39,917 bases of DNA from an uncultured Armatimonadota bacterium (GTDB lineage: Bacteria; Armatimonadota; Armatimonadia; Armatimonadales; Armatimonadaceae), in contig CAIVZM010000025.1 in assembly GCA_903910385.1 (NCBI GenBank), forward strand, positions 1 to 39,917, written 5' to 3'. The notes below the pieces were generated by a model. That model was not told where the DNA came from and did no database searches. It worked only from the letters and a program-made list of their open reading frames with translations. Both the position numbers and the translations under genes were made by a program. Shown here piece by piece: positions 1 through 8,170 of the stretch (position 1 is the stretch's first letter; each line of letters starts with the position of its first letter).

Positions 1-98
1 AGGATGGCTTCGAGGCGATAGCGTCTGCCATGCCGACTGCGAAAATCGGGTACTTGCTTCAAGAAATCCATTAAGGGAGGAACCGTTTCTATAGCCAT
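1..98 (-). CDS. Partial transposase N-terminus (ISAs1 / DDE_Tnp_1-associated type), cut by window edge
   Basis: Reading the minus strand from ATG at 98 gives 32 open codons to the edge, with MDFLKQVPDFRSRHGRRYRL at residues 10-29. A leucine-rich start followed by QVPDxRxRxGRRYxL is the recognisable N-terminus of ISAs1-family and H-repeat-type transposases (DDE_Tnp_1-associated domain). An in-frame stop lies 12 bases upstream of this ATG, so the start is constrained to 98 or the internal ATG at 71. The DDE catalytic part would lie outside the window, so whether the gene is intact cannot be judged. Identification rests on about 25 residues. Confidence 0.6.
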   Translation of the reverse strand, partial: MAIETVPPLMDFLKQVPDFRSRHGRRYRLEAI

Positions 99-120
99 GC
101 CTATAGTTTACCCACAATAA

Positions 121-141
121 CAAAATAACTGAATAGCCCTG
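121..141 (-). mobile_element. Possible right-hand terminus of the insertion sequence
   Basis: Read inward on the minus strand from 141, the sequence begins CAGGGCTATTCAG, about 43 bases upstream of the transposase start. As I recall, many ISAs1-family ends begin CAGGG, so this is a plausible inverted-repeat end. The partner end is outside the window and no target duplication can be checked. This is inference only. Confidence 0.25.
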
Positions 142-196
142 GGGCATGATAGAACAGGCAGGTAAAATGACGCCATCGGCGTAATAGTAAGAATAG

Positions 197-1975
197 ATGG
201 AGAACTATAAGCGCCTTCTACGCTACTTGAGGCCGTATCGTTACCGGGTTGCGCTGTCGGTGGTCTTGATGTTCGTCGTCACCCTGTCGGCGATTCCCAT
301 GCCTCTGTTTCAGAAGCAGGCCCTCGATGTCGCCATTCCCAAGCGAGATGTCGGGATGCTCTGGAGCATCTTTTTTGGTGTCATTGCGCTTACAGGCGTT
401 CGCGGTCTGGTTTCCTACGCCCTGAACTACTTGATCGGTTGGCTCGGTCAGCGGGTCGTCTTCGATCTGCGCTTCCAGTCCTACCGCCACCTCCAGCGCC
501 TCTCCCTCGCCTACTACGACGGTCGCCAACCCGGCAAGATCATGGCGCGACTCACCGGCGACATCGACGTTATCCAGTACGCCCTGACACAGGGATTCGT
601 CTATCTGATTACGGATGTCGCAACGCTTGTCATCGTCATTTTATGGTTGCTATACCTGAACTGGAAACTGGCGCTTCTGGTTACCGTTATTCTGCCGCTC
701 TATGTGCTGAATTATAAACTTCTCCTTTCCCGAATCCGGGTTGTGAGCGTCGAACTGCGCGAGCGTTGGGAGAAGATGATCTCCACCCTGACGGAAAAAA
801 TCGGAGCCATCGCCGTCGTCAAGGCATTCGCCCATGAGAATTATGAGACCGAACAGTTCATGGAGACGGTCGCGGCGAACTTCCGACTGGGGATGCAGCA
901 GACGCAACTCAATCGTTTCCTCGGCGCGACCTCGCAATTGATCCGTATGCTCGGCACGGGCGGTCTTCTGTGGTACGGCGGGGCTCTCGTTCTGCAACGC
1001 CAGATGACGCCGGGAGAACTGCTCGCGTTCTATTCGTATATCGGTTATCTCTATGATCCGGCAGTGCGCGTCGTCGATTTTAACGTCCAGTTACAATGGG
1101 CGAACGCCGCTATCGAACGAGTCTTCGAAACGCTGGACACTCGCCCGGAAATCATCGACGCCCCGGAAGCGGTATATCTTCCCACGGTTCGCGGCGAAGT
1201 GGAATTTCGTCATGTGACCTTTGGCTATGATCCAGCGCAACCTGCCCTGCATGACATCTCATTCCATGTCAATCCGGGCGAGATTATCGCAATTGTTGGA
1301 CCCAGCGGCGCAGGGAAGACCACCGTCGTCAATCTGCTGGCACGATTCTACGATGTGCAACAGGGAGCGGTACTGATAGACGGACATGATGTGAAAAACG
1401 TCCGTCTGGAATCCATGCGGCGCCACATCGGTCTGGTTTCGCAGGAGACGATCCTCTTTTCGGTAACGTTGCGGGAAAATATTCGCTATGGACGCAAGGA
1501 AGCCACTGATGAAGAGGTTATCGCCGCCGCTCAGGCCGCAGACCTGCACTCGTTCATTCTGGAACTCCCTGATGGGTACGACACTAAAATCGGCGAGGAT
1601 GGCATCAAACTCTCTGGCGGTCAGAAACAGCGCATGAGTATCGCCCGCGCCATTCTCGCCGACCCTCGCATCCTGATTCTGGACGATGCCACTTCTGCCC
1701 TCGATAGCCATACCGAGTCCAATATTCAGGCATCCCTCTCCGAACTGATGAAGAACCGCACCAACTTCGTCATCGCTCACCGCCTGAGTACAATCATGAA
1801 CGCCGACCGTATTCTGGTAATGAACGAAGGTCGAATCGTAGACTTCGGGGCGCATTCTGACCTGATGGCGCGTCCCGGCATCTATCGTGATCTTTACACC
1901 GAACAGTTCAAGACCGTCGGCGATCTCACCGAAGAAGACAAGGCGCGTCTGCTGGTCGCCGTCGGCGCGGGATAG
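197..1975 (+). CDS. ABC transporter, fused permease and ATPase (MsbA/BmrA-type half exporter)
   Basis: A 592-residue half-transporter that would homodimerise or pair with a similar subunit in the inner membrane to export lipids, drugs or peptides; the substrate is not deducible. Residues about 1-310 form the six-helix ABC exporter domain, starting with a basic MENYKRLLRYLRPYR segment. Residues about 335-570 are the nucleotide-binding domain, with Walker A GPSGAGKTT near 368, signature LSGGQKQR near 472, Walker B ILILDDATSALD near 491 and the switch histidine in IAHRLST. Family members normally end near YRDLYTEQF. Here about 21 further residues follow, ending LTEEDKARLLVAVGAG, a tail that recurs in the small ORF at 4795-4980. 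No strong ribosome site precedes the ATG. The gene stands alone, convergent with the next gene. Confidence 0.93.
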   Translation: MENYKRLLRYLRPYRYRVALSVVLMFVVTLSAIPMPLFQKQALDVAIPKRDVGMLWSIFFGVIALTGVRGLVSYALNYLIGWLGQRVVFDLRFQSYRHLQRLSLAYYDGRQPGKIMARLTGDIDVIQYALTQGFVYLITDVATLVIVILWLLYLNWKLALLVTVILPLYVLNYKLLLSRIRVVSVELRERWEKMISTLTEKIGAIAVVKAFAHENYETEQFMETVAANFRLGMQQTQLNRFLGATSQLIRMLGTGGLLWYGGALVLQRQMTPGELLAFYSYIGYLYDPAVRVVDFNVQLQWANAAIERVFETLDTRPEIIDAPEAVYLPTVRGEVEFRHVTFGYDPAQPALHDISFHVNPGEIIAIVGPSGAGKTTVVNLLARFYDVQQGAVLIDGHDVKNVRLESMRRHIGLVSQETILFSVTLRENIRYGRKEATDEEVIAAAQAADLHSFILELPDGYDTKIGEDGIKLSGGQKQRMSIARAILADPRILILDDATSALDSHTESNIQASLSELMKNRTNFVIAHRLSTIMNADRILVMNEGRIVDFGAHSDLMARPGIYRDLYTEQFKTVGDLTEEDKARLLVAVGAG

Positions 1976-2052
1976 GGCTTTATGCGGGACTCGAAAAAAT
2001 ACGTTGTGGATGCCTGCGTTTTCCTACCTTTTGAGCCTCTACTATTCCCTGC

Positions 2053-3684
2053 TTAACGGGCGATACGACCGTAACGCGCCGTCAGGTCTGTCTGCAGGTT
2101 GATAAGTCGCTGCGATTGTTTGCCAATCCAAGGAAAGTTCGCGGCGTTTTTTTCCAGCAGAGTCGCCATCGGCGTCAGAGTGGACAAAGCAGCGTTCACC
2201 TTTTCTATGCTTGCCTCCGCATCTCCCGGCGCGTTTTCGGATAGTTTCACGCGCCAGTAGGCGTCGGCGATGGCCTGATAGATGTTCGCCAGATCAACAG
2301 CGAGACGCAGACGACGTTCTATATCTGCATAATCGGCGGGCGCAAGGGAGGAGCGGATTCCTACCAGCGTCGTAAGGTTGCTCTGCGCCAGCTTGACCGC
2401 TTCCGCCTTTTCCTCCCGTATCGCTCGTACAAGAGCGGCATCTGGATGCAAGAGACGTTGTTCCAGGGGTTTCTGCGCCGAATCCCACAGGGCGTTCGAT
2501 TTACCGGCTATGCCCCCATCGATGCTAGCGGAACGTTCTGGGATGCTCGAAAGGTTTTTCCATATCCAGAAGCCTTGCGTATAGTACAGTTTCTTCGCCA
2601 TTTGCCACGAACGCTCGAAAATCTCGGTCATCTGACGGGCGGCATATCCTCCGGGCTTTAGTCCGTAACGCTTTTTCATCCATTCCGCGTAGATCGCATC
2701 GGCGGTAACGTTGCGGTCTTCCAGAACGCGCTGGAAGGAGTAGAAGTTGATCTCTGAAGGAGTTCCCAGCGCGGAATTGGAAAAACAATCCACTCTTCCG
2801 ACCGCCCCAATCGTTCCCTGCTCCTGATCGTATTTAAGCCGGTATGGGACATAACCGGCAAGCGAAGTCAGAATCAGCGATTGACCCCAGTACTCGCCGC
2901 AAAGGTCAATTTCCACTATCTGGGGCGTCGCCCCGAACGCGCCGAGGGTAAACGAATGGGGATAGAACGGTTGAAAGTCCTGCGGTTCCGCCTTAGAGAT
3001 TATCGTGATTCCGGGATAATCTTTCAACGCCTCACGGATGGACTCAAGCTGGGAGGGGCCATGGTTGAAATCACGGACAAAGACCTCTTTATGAAACTCA
3101 TCCCGGACAACAGCGCAAACCAGATCAGTGATAAAGCGGACGCGTTGCGCGGCGGTGCGTCGCTGCCAGCCATCTCCATCGCCGGGGGTCGAAGGGCGGT
3201 CCCAGACTTCATAGGGCGAAGAGCCAAACATCAGGACGACGCCAGCGACAGATGGACACGCCCGGAGCGTGCGGCGATACGCTTCCCGTCGTTTTTCCCA
3301 GAACGCCTTCCCTTCCGGAACATCCGGGTCAAGAGGAGCGTTTTTGTCCCGGGTGTTGATCTCATGCGCCCAGATATAGCTTTTGATTCCCTTTGCACGA
3401 GCGCGTTTCGCAACGGATTGGATTAATTCCCCACGCTTCGGGTCCTCCGTCGCTTCATCCACCTGCATGATAATGTCGTGCGACAGTTCGAGATGATTAA
3501 TCTTATAGCCCGGCGCCGCTTCCAGAACCCGGTTGAGATAAGCTGGGTCGGGCCAGTGGACAAGCCAACCGTTCACAGTTTGCGGAGGATTACGTCTCAC
3601 CACCTGCGCATCCGCCTGGCAAAAACTGGACAGACATACGGTTACAAGAAAGATGCAAACGGCGGAAATATTATTGATTTTCAT
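2053..3684 (-). CDS. Secreted TIM-barrel protein, putative glycoside hydrolase (GH67-like)
   Basis: A 543-residue protein with a signal peptide (MKINNISAVCIFLVTVCLSS, probable cleavage after CQADA). The body alternates strands and helices like a TIM barrel: NHLELSHDIIMQVDEA near residue 45, then KGIKSYIWAHEIN, VAGVVLMFGSS, EVFVRDFNH and ITIISKAEP. The central stretch PQIVEIDLCGEYWGQ, followed by GAVGRVDC and a long helical C-terminus, resembles the layout of alpha-glucuronidases (GH67). Candidate acids sit in HEIN, DFNH and LCGEYWG, but I cannot assign the catalytic pair. It presumably acts on plant-type polysaccharide outside the cytoplasm. Convergent with the ABC exporter; the 77 bases between them contain no obvious terminator. 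The exported TIM barrel is fairly sure; the enzyme class is tentative. Confidence 0.6.
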   Translation of the reverse strand: MKINNISAVCIFLVTVCLSSFCQADAQVVRRNPPQTVNGWLVHWPDPAYLNRVLEAAPGYKINHLELSHDIIMQVDEATEDPKRGELIQSVAKRARAKGIKSYIWAHEINTRDKNAPLDPDVPEGKAFWEKRREAYRRTLRACPSVAGVVLMFGSSPYEVWDRPSTPGDGDGWQRRTAAQRVRFITDLVCAVVRDEFHKEVFVRDFNHGPSQLESIREALKDYPGITIISKAEPQDFQPFYPHSFTLGAFGATPQIVEIDLCGEYWGQSLILTSLAGYVPYRLKYDQEQGTIGAVGRVDCFSNSALGTPSEINFYSFQRVLEDRNVTADAIYAEWMKKRYGLKPGGYAARQMTEIFERSWQMAKKLYYTQGFWIWKNLSSIPERSASIDGGIAGKSNALWDSAQKPLEQRLLHPDAALVRAIREEKAEAVKLAQSNLTTLVGIRSSLAPADYADIERRLRLAVDLANIYQAIADAYWRVKLSENAPGDAEASIEKVNAALSTLTPMATLLEKNAANFPWIGKQSQRLINLQTDLTARYGRIAR

Positions 3685-3900
3685 GGCATAAGCGCAACTG
3701 ATAGTATCGTCGCCATAGTAGCATACACCCTCTCGCTTTTCTGTTAAGCACAGGTTAAATTTTATCTCGTTAAAAAATAAGCAAATTTAAACTTCACTTA
3801 ATGTTTTACGAACTGACTTTCCGGTACAATCTCCTCCGAGGCGCACTGAACAATCTCATGACTGTCCCAGTAAAGCGCTCCCGGAAAGAGGATACATATC

Positions 3901-4725
3901 ATGCGAAAGCCGAACGCTTTCACGTCACGCCAACGCGCGGCGTTTACACTCATTGAATTGCTCGTTGTTATCGCTATTATTGCCATCCTTGCGGCTATTT
4001 TATTCCCTGTCTTTGCTCAGGCGCGTGACAAGGCTCGCTCCGCCATGTGCCTGTCGCACTCCAAGGAACTGGGCGTCTCCCTTATGATGTACGTTCAGGA
4101 CTATGATGAGACCTACCCCAAAACCTATTACTACGATCTGGATGGGCCGACCCGAGGACGCCGTACACAGTGGGCGTACTTTCTCCAACCCTATATCAAG
4201 AACGCAGCCATCTTCAAGTGCCCAACGGACTTTCTGCCCACTCCGCCGCAGACATCTTCCGGCTATCAGGATCTGACAGTTCCCGAATTGAGCTACATCC
4301 CCAACTATGCGGTAATGCCCGCGCATGACGGCGGAACGGTCAGCATGGCGGCAATCGGGACGACTGCCAATGTTATTATTCTGGCGGAAAAACAGTACAA
4401 AATCGGTACAAAGAGTCTGAAACCGTATGCGGGAACTTCCGGTTTCTACCCGGATACGCCGGTCAGTTCACCCTACTGCAAGGTAACGGCGGATCGCGTC
4501 AAGGCGGCTATCGCCAAACCGAGCGATAGCAACTATAAACTTGTCCGCGTCGCGTTCACTCGTCATCAGGGCGGTTCGAACTTTATCTTCTGCGACGGTC
4601 ACGCCAAGTTCCATCGTCTGGACGACACCCTCGGCGCGAACTTTATGTGGGGCGAATACTACTATGCAGGCGGCGGTCAATTAAAGGATGAAGCCACCTG
4701 CGCGACATCCCTGCCCACCAACTAA
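3901..4725 (+). CDS. Type II/IV pseudopilin-like protein, DUF1559 family
   Basis: A 274-residue prepilin-like protein. A short basic leader ends in ...RAA before [19 protein letters not shown] (residues about 16-34), the class III signal and hydrophobic helix cleaved and methylated by a PilD-type peptidase, with the expected Glu at +5. [16 protein letters not shown] follows, then a beta-rich domain and the C-terminal FCDGHAKFH motif that marks DUF1559. Members are abundant in Armatimonadota and Planctomycetota and are assumed to be surface or periplasmic proteins; few have known functions. The ATG is preceded by GGAAAGAGG at a workable distance. Upstream, 3685-3900 is AT-rich with a candidate -10 box TACAAT at 3825-3830. 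No secretion-machinery genes are nearby. Confidence 0.9.
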   Translation: MRKPNAFTSRQRAAFTLIELLVVIAIIAILAAILFPVFAQARDKARSAMCLSHSKELGVSLMMYVQDYDETYPKTYYYDLDGPTRGRRTQWAYFLQPYIKNAAIFKCPTDFLPTPPQTSSGYQDLTVPELSYIPNYAVMPAHDGGTVSMAAIGTTANVIILAEKQYKIGTKSLKPYAGTSGFYPDTPVSSPYCKVTADRVKAAIAKPSDSNYKLVRVAFTRHQGGSNFIFCDGHAKFHRLDDTLGANFMWGEYYYAGGGQLKDEATCATSLPTN

Positions 4726-4731
4726 TCTCTT

Positions 4732-4773
4732 CGTAGGGCAGGGATCAGTCTATTGTCGGTTCCCTGCCCTACG
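4732..4773. terminator. 13-bp perfect hairpin after the pseudopilin gene
   Basis: CGTAGGGCAGGGA at 4732-4744 is exactly complementary in inverted order to 4761-4773, with a 16-base loop. It begins seven bases after the pseudopilin stop. No strong T-run follows, so it may act as a weak terminator or mRNA 3'-end stabiliser. The arm CGTAGGGCAG resembles REP-like repeats of the type seen at the right edge of the window (TAGGGGCA, GGGCAGAC). Confidence 0.6.
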
Positions 4774-4794
4774 CATGCGGTTTACTTTCGCATT

Positions 4795-4980
4795 GTGAAA
4801 ATCCACAATTCGCCAGGTCGCCTTTCTCGTATTGTCAAGGTCGTTGATATTAAAGATGTCGGAGTTGCATCTTACTGCTACCGCGACCTCGACAACAATC
4901 AGATCAAGACTGTGCCAAAGTCAATCGATCTCACTGAAGAAGACAGAGGGCGTCTGCTTGTCGCGGTGGGCGCGGGATAG
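4795..4980 (+). CDS. Small protein with possible ACT-like start and an RLLVAVGAG C-terminal tail
   Basis: GTG at 4795 opens a 61-residue reading frame (initiator included). The earlier in-frame ATG at 4753 lies inside the hairpin loop and is a poor start. The N-terminus, VKIHNSPGRLSRIVKVVDIK, resembles the first strand and helix of an ACT domain (hNxPGxLxxI), but the protein is shorter than a full ACT domain. The C-terminus LTEEDRGRLLVAVGAG matches the tail of the ABC exporter ending at 1975 in 14 of 16 positions, with strong nucleotide similarity as well. No clear ribosome site is visible. It may be a genuine small gene or a fragment of a larger decayed one. Confidence 0.45.
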   Translation: MKIHNSPGRLSRIVKVVDIKDVGVASYCYRDLDNNQIKTVPKSIDLTEEDRGRLLVAVGAG

Positions 4981-5021
4981 ACTTTTCGGGTACAAATTAA
5001 GAAGAAAGGGATTCGTGCAAT

Positions 5022-5507
5022 ATGACGGATAGCGTTGCGGATCAACCCGAAGATCCCGAACTTCGGAAATGGCATAAAAAATTCGCCGCAGAAACCAATG
5101 GACGAGCGTGGACGTTGACCGAAGCCGAAACGCTCACCGCAGACGAGCAGGAAGAAGTTCTGCTGGCGGCGTGCGCTTCCGCCTATCACTGGAGCAAAAT
5201 AGGAACGGAACAAAACATAGCGCGAGCGAAGATGCTTCTGGCGCGTGTCTTTACGATTTTAGGCATGGGCGACCTCGCATTGCAAAATGCGCAATTCGCT
5301 TATGACTATGTCGCCGCACACGATTCGGAACCGTGGGAAAAGGCGTTCGCTCATGCCATTCTCGCCCATGCGGGAGCGATTGCCGGAAATGACGCCCTGT
5401 ACCGTACGCACTATCCACAGGCAAAGGAAATCGGCGAAACGCTTGAAGGGGAAGATAAAGATATCTTTCTGGCTACCTTCGACCGGGTTCCGAACCGTTA
5501 CCCCTGA
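5022..5507 (+). CDS. Conserved hypothetical TPR-like helical protein
   Basis: A 161-residue soluble, acidic, all-helical protein without signal peptide. Residues about 28-80 read NGRAWTLTEAETLTADEQEE, then AAHASxYHW-like AACASAYHWSKIGTEQNIARAKMLLARVFTILG. This pattern occurs in a widespread bacterial family of short helical-repeat proteins whose role is, to my knowledge, unknown. The helices at about 55-135 have TPR-like spacing (ARVFTILGMGDLALQNAQFAYDY, then AHAILAHAGAIAGND). The start ATG follows AAGAAAGGGATTCGTGCAAT. The next gene begins 37 bases after its stop, behind a short purine-rich repeat (AAGGATAAGGATAAAG), so the two are probably cotranscribed. Confidence 0.75.
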   Translation: MTDSVADQPEDPELRKWHKKFAAETNGRAWTLTEAETLTADEQEEVLLAACASAYHWSKIGTEQNIARAKMLLARVFTILGMGDLALQNAQFAYDYVAAHDSEPWEKAFAHAILAHAGAIAGNDALYRTHYPQAKEIGETLEGEDKDIFLATFDRVPNRYP

Positions 5508-5544
5508 TACATCACACTGATAAGGATAAGGATAAAGATCAAGG

Positions 5545-6357
5545 ATGAACGACCAGATCACCGTGTCCCACCCTTTGCTCACCGAAGAGCAAAAACTGCA
5601 GTTTGTCCGTGATGGCTATGTCAAAGTCAGCGGAATCCTTTCGCCGGAGTTGGTAGAGACGACAAAGGCGAACCTTTTCGACCGGCTCGGGATCAACCCT
5701 GATGATCCCGAAACCTGGCAGGGCAAGCCCACATTCCCTGCCGACGAAGAAGCGATACGCCTGACAGTTCCCTGTCGCAATGACGCGTTCGAAGCGGTAG
5801 TCGAGCAATTAGTCGGACCGCATTTTGTACGGGGTATTACCTATAGCCCATTCACGACAGAGCATTTTGGTTACCCCACCACCCACGGATTCATTCCCGT
5901 GCTGAATTACCCGAAGCCAGGACCGAAGGAGTATGTACGTCCTGAACAGGGTTACCATATCGACGGCGGCGACCAGTATGTGACCCGCCTCCCTGACAAA
6001 AACTTCCTTGCAGTCATGGCGTATCTCACCGATGTTACCGAGTACGGTGGCGCGACTGTCGTCTGTCCTGGCAGCCACCGGCAGGTTCTGGAAGCATGGA
6101 CGAAATCCGGAGAAAACCCGTCAACGCGCCCGCCGTCGGGCATAGACTACGCTCCGGCGATTCCCGTCACCGTGAAGGCAGGCGATGTCGTCTTTATGCA
6201 TTATCTGCTGGTGCATGCCTCCTCCGCTAACCATGCCGACATTATCCGCGTCGGTATGAATACCGCCGTCTGGCCCGACCCCGCGAAACCCTATATCCCC
6301 AAAAAAGGTTCCCCAACCGCAGATTGGTCTCCTATGGATTGGACTCTGGCCCTGTAA
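5545..6357 (+). CDS. Phytanoyl-CoA dioxygenase (PhyH) family Fe(II)/2-oxoglutarate oxygenase
   Basis: A 270-residue cytoplasmic enzyme of the PhyH family, which hydroxylates small or lipid-like substrates using Fe(II), O2 and 2-oxoglutarate. It opens with LTEEQKLQFVRDGYVKVSGILSPEL, the typical family N-terminus. The iron ligands are visible as HxD in YHIDGGD (about residues 138-144) and a distal His in MHYLLVHASSAN; the Arg expected to bind 2-oxoglutarate is likely in IIRVGMN. GATVVCPGSHRQV is the usual strand-turn before the distal ligands. Bacterial members have very diverse substrates, so none is assigned. Preceded by the TPR-like gene; followed four bases later by a small unknown gene. 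Confidence 0.88.
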   Translation: MNDQITVSHPLLTEEQKLQFVRDGYVKVSGILSPELVETTKANLFDRLGINPDDPETWQGKPTFPADEEAIRLTVPCRNDAFEAVVEQLVGPHFVRGITYSPFTTEHFGYPTTHGFIPVLNYPKPGPKEYVRPEQGYHIDGGDQYVTRLPDKNFLAVMAYLTDVTEYGGATVVCPGSHRQVLEAWTKSGENPSTRPPSGIDYAPAIPVTVKAGDVVFMHYLLVHASSANHADIIRVGMNTAVWPDPAKPYIPKKGSPTADWSPMDWTLAL

Positions 6358-6361
6358 GATA

Positions 6362-6706
6362 ATGCGCACTTCCGTCCCTGTGGATTCGTTACCCGATCTC
6401 ATCCAGAATTGGAGCCAATTTGTCGCTACCGTTAGACAGGGCTATAGTTTTAGCCTGTACGATTACGAAAACGATTTAGAGATTCGTAACCGGATTCAAA
6501 CGATACTGGGTAGCGGCGTTGAGATTACATCAGAAATGGAAACGAAACTATCAGCGATTGATCAAGAGTTAAAGCGTTTGCTCATTCCTTTGCGTAAGCC
6601 GTTACTTAATGGCGCTCCACCGGAGGCATTCTGGTATTTTGGTTTGCCGTCCAATGCCGACACAGATCTTCTCGAAAACGCCCAATTTTTGAACTTGTTA
6701 GAATAA
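6362..6706 (+). CDS. Small hypothetical protein
   Basis: A 114-residue soluble protein I do not recognise. Residues 10-60 look helical (LIQNWSQFVATVRQGYSFSLYDYENDLEIRNRI begins the segment), followed by a second helix around ETKLSAIDQELKRLL and a short C-terminal part with AFWYFGLP. Its start lies four bases after the dioxygenase stop and has no good ribosome site of its own, so it may be translated by coupling. Base composition becomes more AT-rich than in the upstream genes, which suggests separate ancestry. A minus-strand reading frame overlaps it, but the plus-strand product looks more protein-like. Confidence 0.55.
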   Translation: MRTSVPVDSLPDLIQNWSQFVATVRQGYSFSLYDYENDLEIRNRIQTILGSGVEITSEMETKLSAIDQELKRLLIPLRKPLLNGAPPEAFWYFGLPSNADTDLLENAQFLNLLE

Positions 6707-6778
6707 GATACATTTGTCGTCAAGACAAATGGCAACGAACATCGCGAAAATCCCAGTGGACGATAATTGACAACACCA

Positions 6779-6979
6779 ATGAATATCGTTTTGAAACACA
6801 AAATAAAACGTGTCGCTTGCCTCGTATCATTCTTCTTAATAGTACCGTTTTTCTTCTGGTTGATCATGGATCATCGTTGGGATCAAGCAATTCAGGCATC
6901 CAGAAGGAGGCAAGTTGAGATGATAATCCGCCTTAAGAAAATGAAAGAGTCAGGCAGGAAGCCAACTAATGGTCTTTGA
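6779..6979 (+). CDS. Small single-span membrane protein
   Basis: A predicted 66-residue protein from ATG 6779; an in-frame TTG at 6767 would add four residues. A basic N-terminus (LKHKIKRVA) precedes one hydrophobic segment, CLVSFFLIVPFFFWLIMDH (about residues 14-33), then a highly charged tail with RRRQVEMIIRLKKMKESGRK. The layout suggests an N-in membrane anchor with a basic tail on the other side, or a signal-anchor. No recognisable ribosome site precedes it. The surrounding DNA is clearly AT-richer than the rest of the window. Function unknown. Confidence 0.4.
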   Translation: MNIVLKHKIKRVACLVSFFLIVPFFFWLIMDHRWDQAIQASRRRQVEMIIRLKKMKESGRKPTNGL

Positions 6980-6985
6980 GATACT

Positions 6986-7201
6986 GTGAACACCACCCCA
7001 TTTCAATTCGTCGGACGATCCGAATGGATGCTGAAAGGCATAGAAACGAGCAGTACAAACCGATAGGAGGAAGTCATCATTTCTGGTAGGGAGAATGATT
7101 CCACGGCGAGAGCGCAACGCATATCCCTCTTGCGCAGTGAGGCGCTCGTGCGGCGACAAGCGGAGGAACTATCTGACAGGCTGGCTGTGCAGGTTAAATA
7201 A
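6986..7201 (+). pseudogene. Short reading frame interrupted by one in-frame TAG
   Basis: From GTG 6986 one frame runs 26 codons to TAG at 7064-7066, then continues in the same frame for 44 codons to TAA at 7199-7201. The second half, RAQRISLLRSEALVRRQAEE, reads like an amphipathic, coding-type helix. The TAG overlaps a very good AGGAGG motif (7065-7070) whose properly spaced codons are ATC (7076) and ATT (7079), not ATG. It may be a decayed gene, two tiny ORFs, or non-coding. I do not recognise the product. The rest of 6980-7252 shows nothing else. Confidence 0.25.
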
Positions 7202-7252
7202 CGTGAATTCTTCCAGCAGGAACAAAAGAGTTCAACGGCGAACTTCCCCCCG

Positions 7253-8089
7253 ATGCGTATAGCGATTATCGCCGATATTCATGGCAATCTTCCGGCTTTC
7301 GAGGCGGCGCTTCGCCATGCCAGAGGGCTGGCGCCGGACCGGATGGTTCTCTGCGGAGATATCATCAACGGCGGCCCGGACTCCCGTCTGTGCTGGGACC
7401 TGGCGAACTCTCTGGACGTTCCCCTGCTCCGGGGAAACCATGAGCGCTATGTGGCGCACCACCATTTTCCGGATTCGCCGCCGGAGTGGCGCACCGACCG
7501 CTTCCTGCCTACCCGGTGGACAGCGGCGCAGTTTTCCGAAGCGGAAAAGGCGGCGATCATGGAGCTTCCCTTCGCCCTGCGCTTACCGGAAGTCCCCGGC
7601 GTTTTCTTCGCTCACGCCTCCGCCCGTGACGACTACGACACCGTCATTTCCCATACGCCGGAAGAGAAAATCGCCGCCATGTTTCCCGGCGTCACGGAGA
7701 AGATGATCGTTCGCGGACACAACCACAATCAGGGGATTCGTCCCTGGGGCGACAAGGTCATCGTCACCACGGGAGCCATAGGCTTGCCGCTCGATCATCA
7801 GATCGGCGCCCAGTACGTCAGTATCGACAGAGATGCAACGGCGGCAGGCGGATGGCGCGTCACCCACCATATCGTTCCCTACGATATGAACCTCGTTCGC
7901 GCCCGCTTCCGGGAAACGGGGTATCTGCGCGATGCGGGACCGATGGCGCAACTGCTCCTGCGCGAGATTATCACCGCCTGCCCGCAGGTTACCCCGTTCC
8001 TGCGCTGGTACAACGTTCTGTCTCCAGATGGTTCACTCCCCCTTCAGGAAGCCCTGAGACGCTACGGCGATTTCGACACGGAAATTTAG
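7253..8089 (+). CDS. Metallophosphoesterase (calcineurin-like, YfcE/MJ0936-type)
   Basis: A 278-residue soluble phosphoesterase with the complete dinuclear metal-binding motif set: DIHGN at residues 8-12, GD at 35-36, GNHE at 61-64, a His in FFAHAS, and GHNH (RGHNHNQG) in the second half. The protein begins directly with MRIAIIADIHGN, which fixes the start although no Shine-Dalgarno is apparent upstream. Family members hydrolyse phosphodiesters or phosphomonoesters, some acting as protein phosphatases; substrate is unknown here. The C-terminal 70 residues extend past the core fold. GC content is back to the window's normal level. Confidence 0.88.
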   Translation: MRIAIIADIHGNLPAFEAALRHARGLAPDRMVLCGDIINGGPDSRLCWDLANSLDVPLLRGNHERYVAHHHFPDSPPEWRTDRFLPTRWTAAQFSEAEKAAIMELPFALRLPEVPGVFFAHASARDDYDTVISHTPEEKIAAMFPGVTEKMIVRGHNHNQGIRPWGDKVIVTTGAIGLPLDHQIGAQYVSIDRDATAAGGWRVTHHIVPYDMNLVRARFRETGYLRDAGPMAQLLLREIITACPQVTPFLRWYNVLSPDGSLPLQEALRRYGDFDTEI

Positions 8090-8170
8090 CGTCCCCTGCC
8101 GCCCGAAGCGAAGCGTCCTCCTTCGCAGGTTCCCACCTGCATGACTTCAGGCGGTTCCTTCACAAGTACG

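Noticed and set aside
1887-2102. 71-codon plus-strand ORF over the end of the ABC exporter and the start of the intergenic space
   Set aside because: It is a shifted-frame shadow of the exporter and has no ribosome site or protein-like composition.
3901-4725. Part of a type II secretion or type IV pilus operon
   Set aside because: Neither pseudopilin gene has GspE/F/D or PilB/C/D neighbours; isolated DUF1559 genes are usual.
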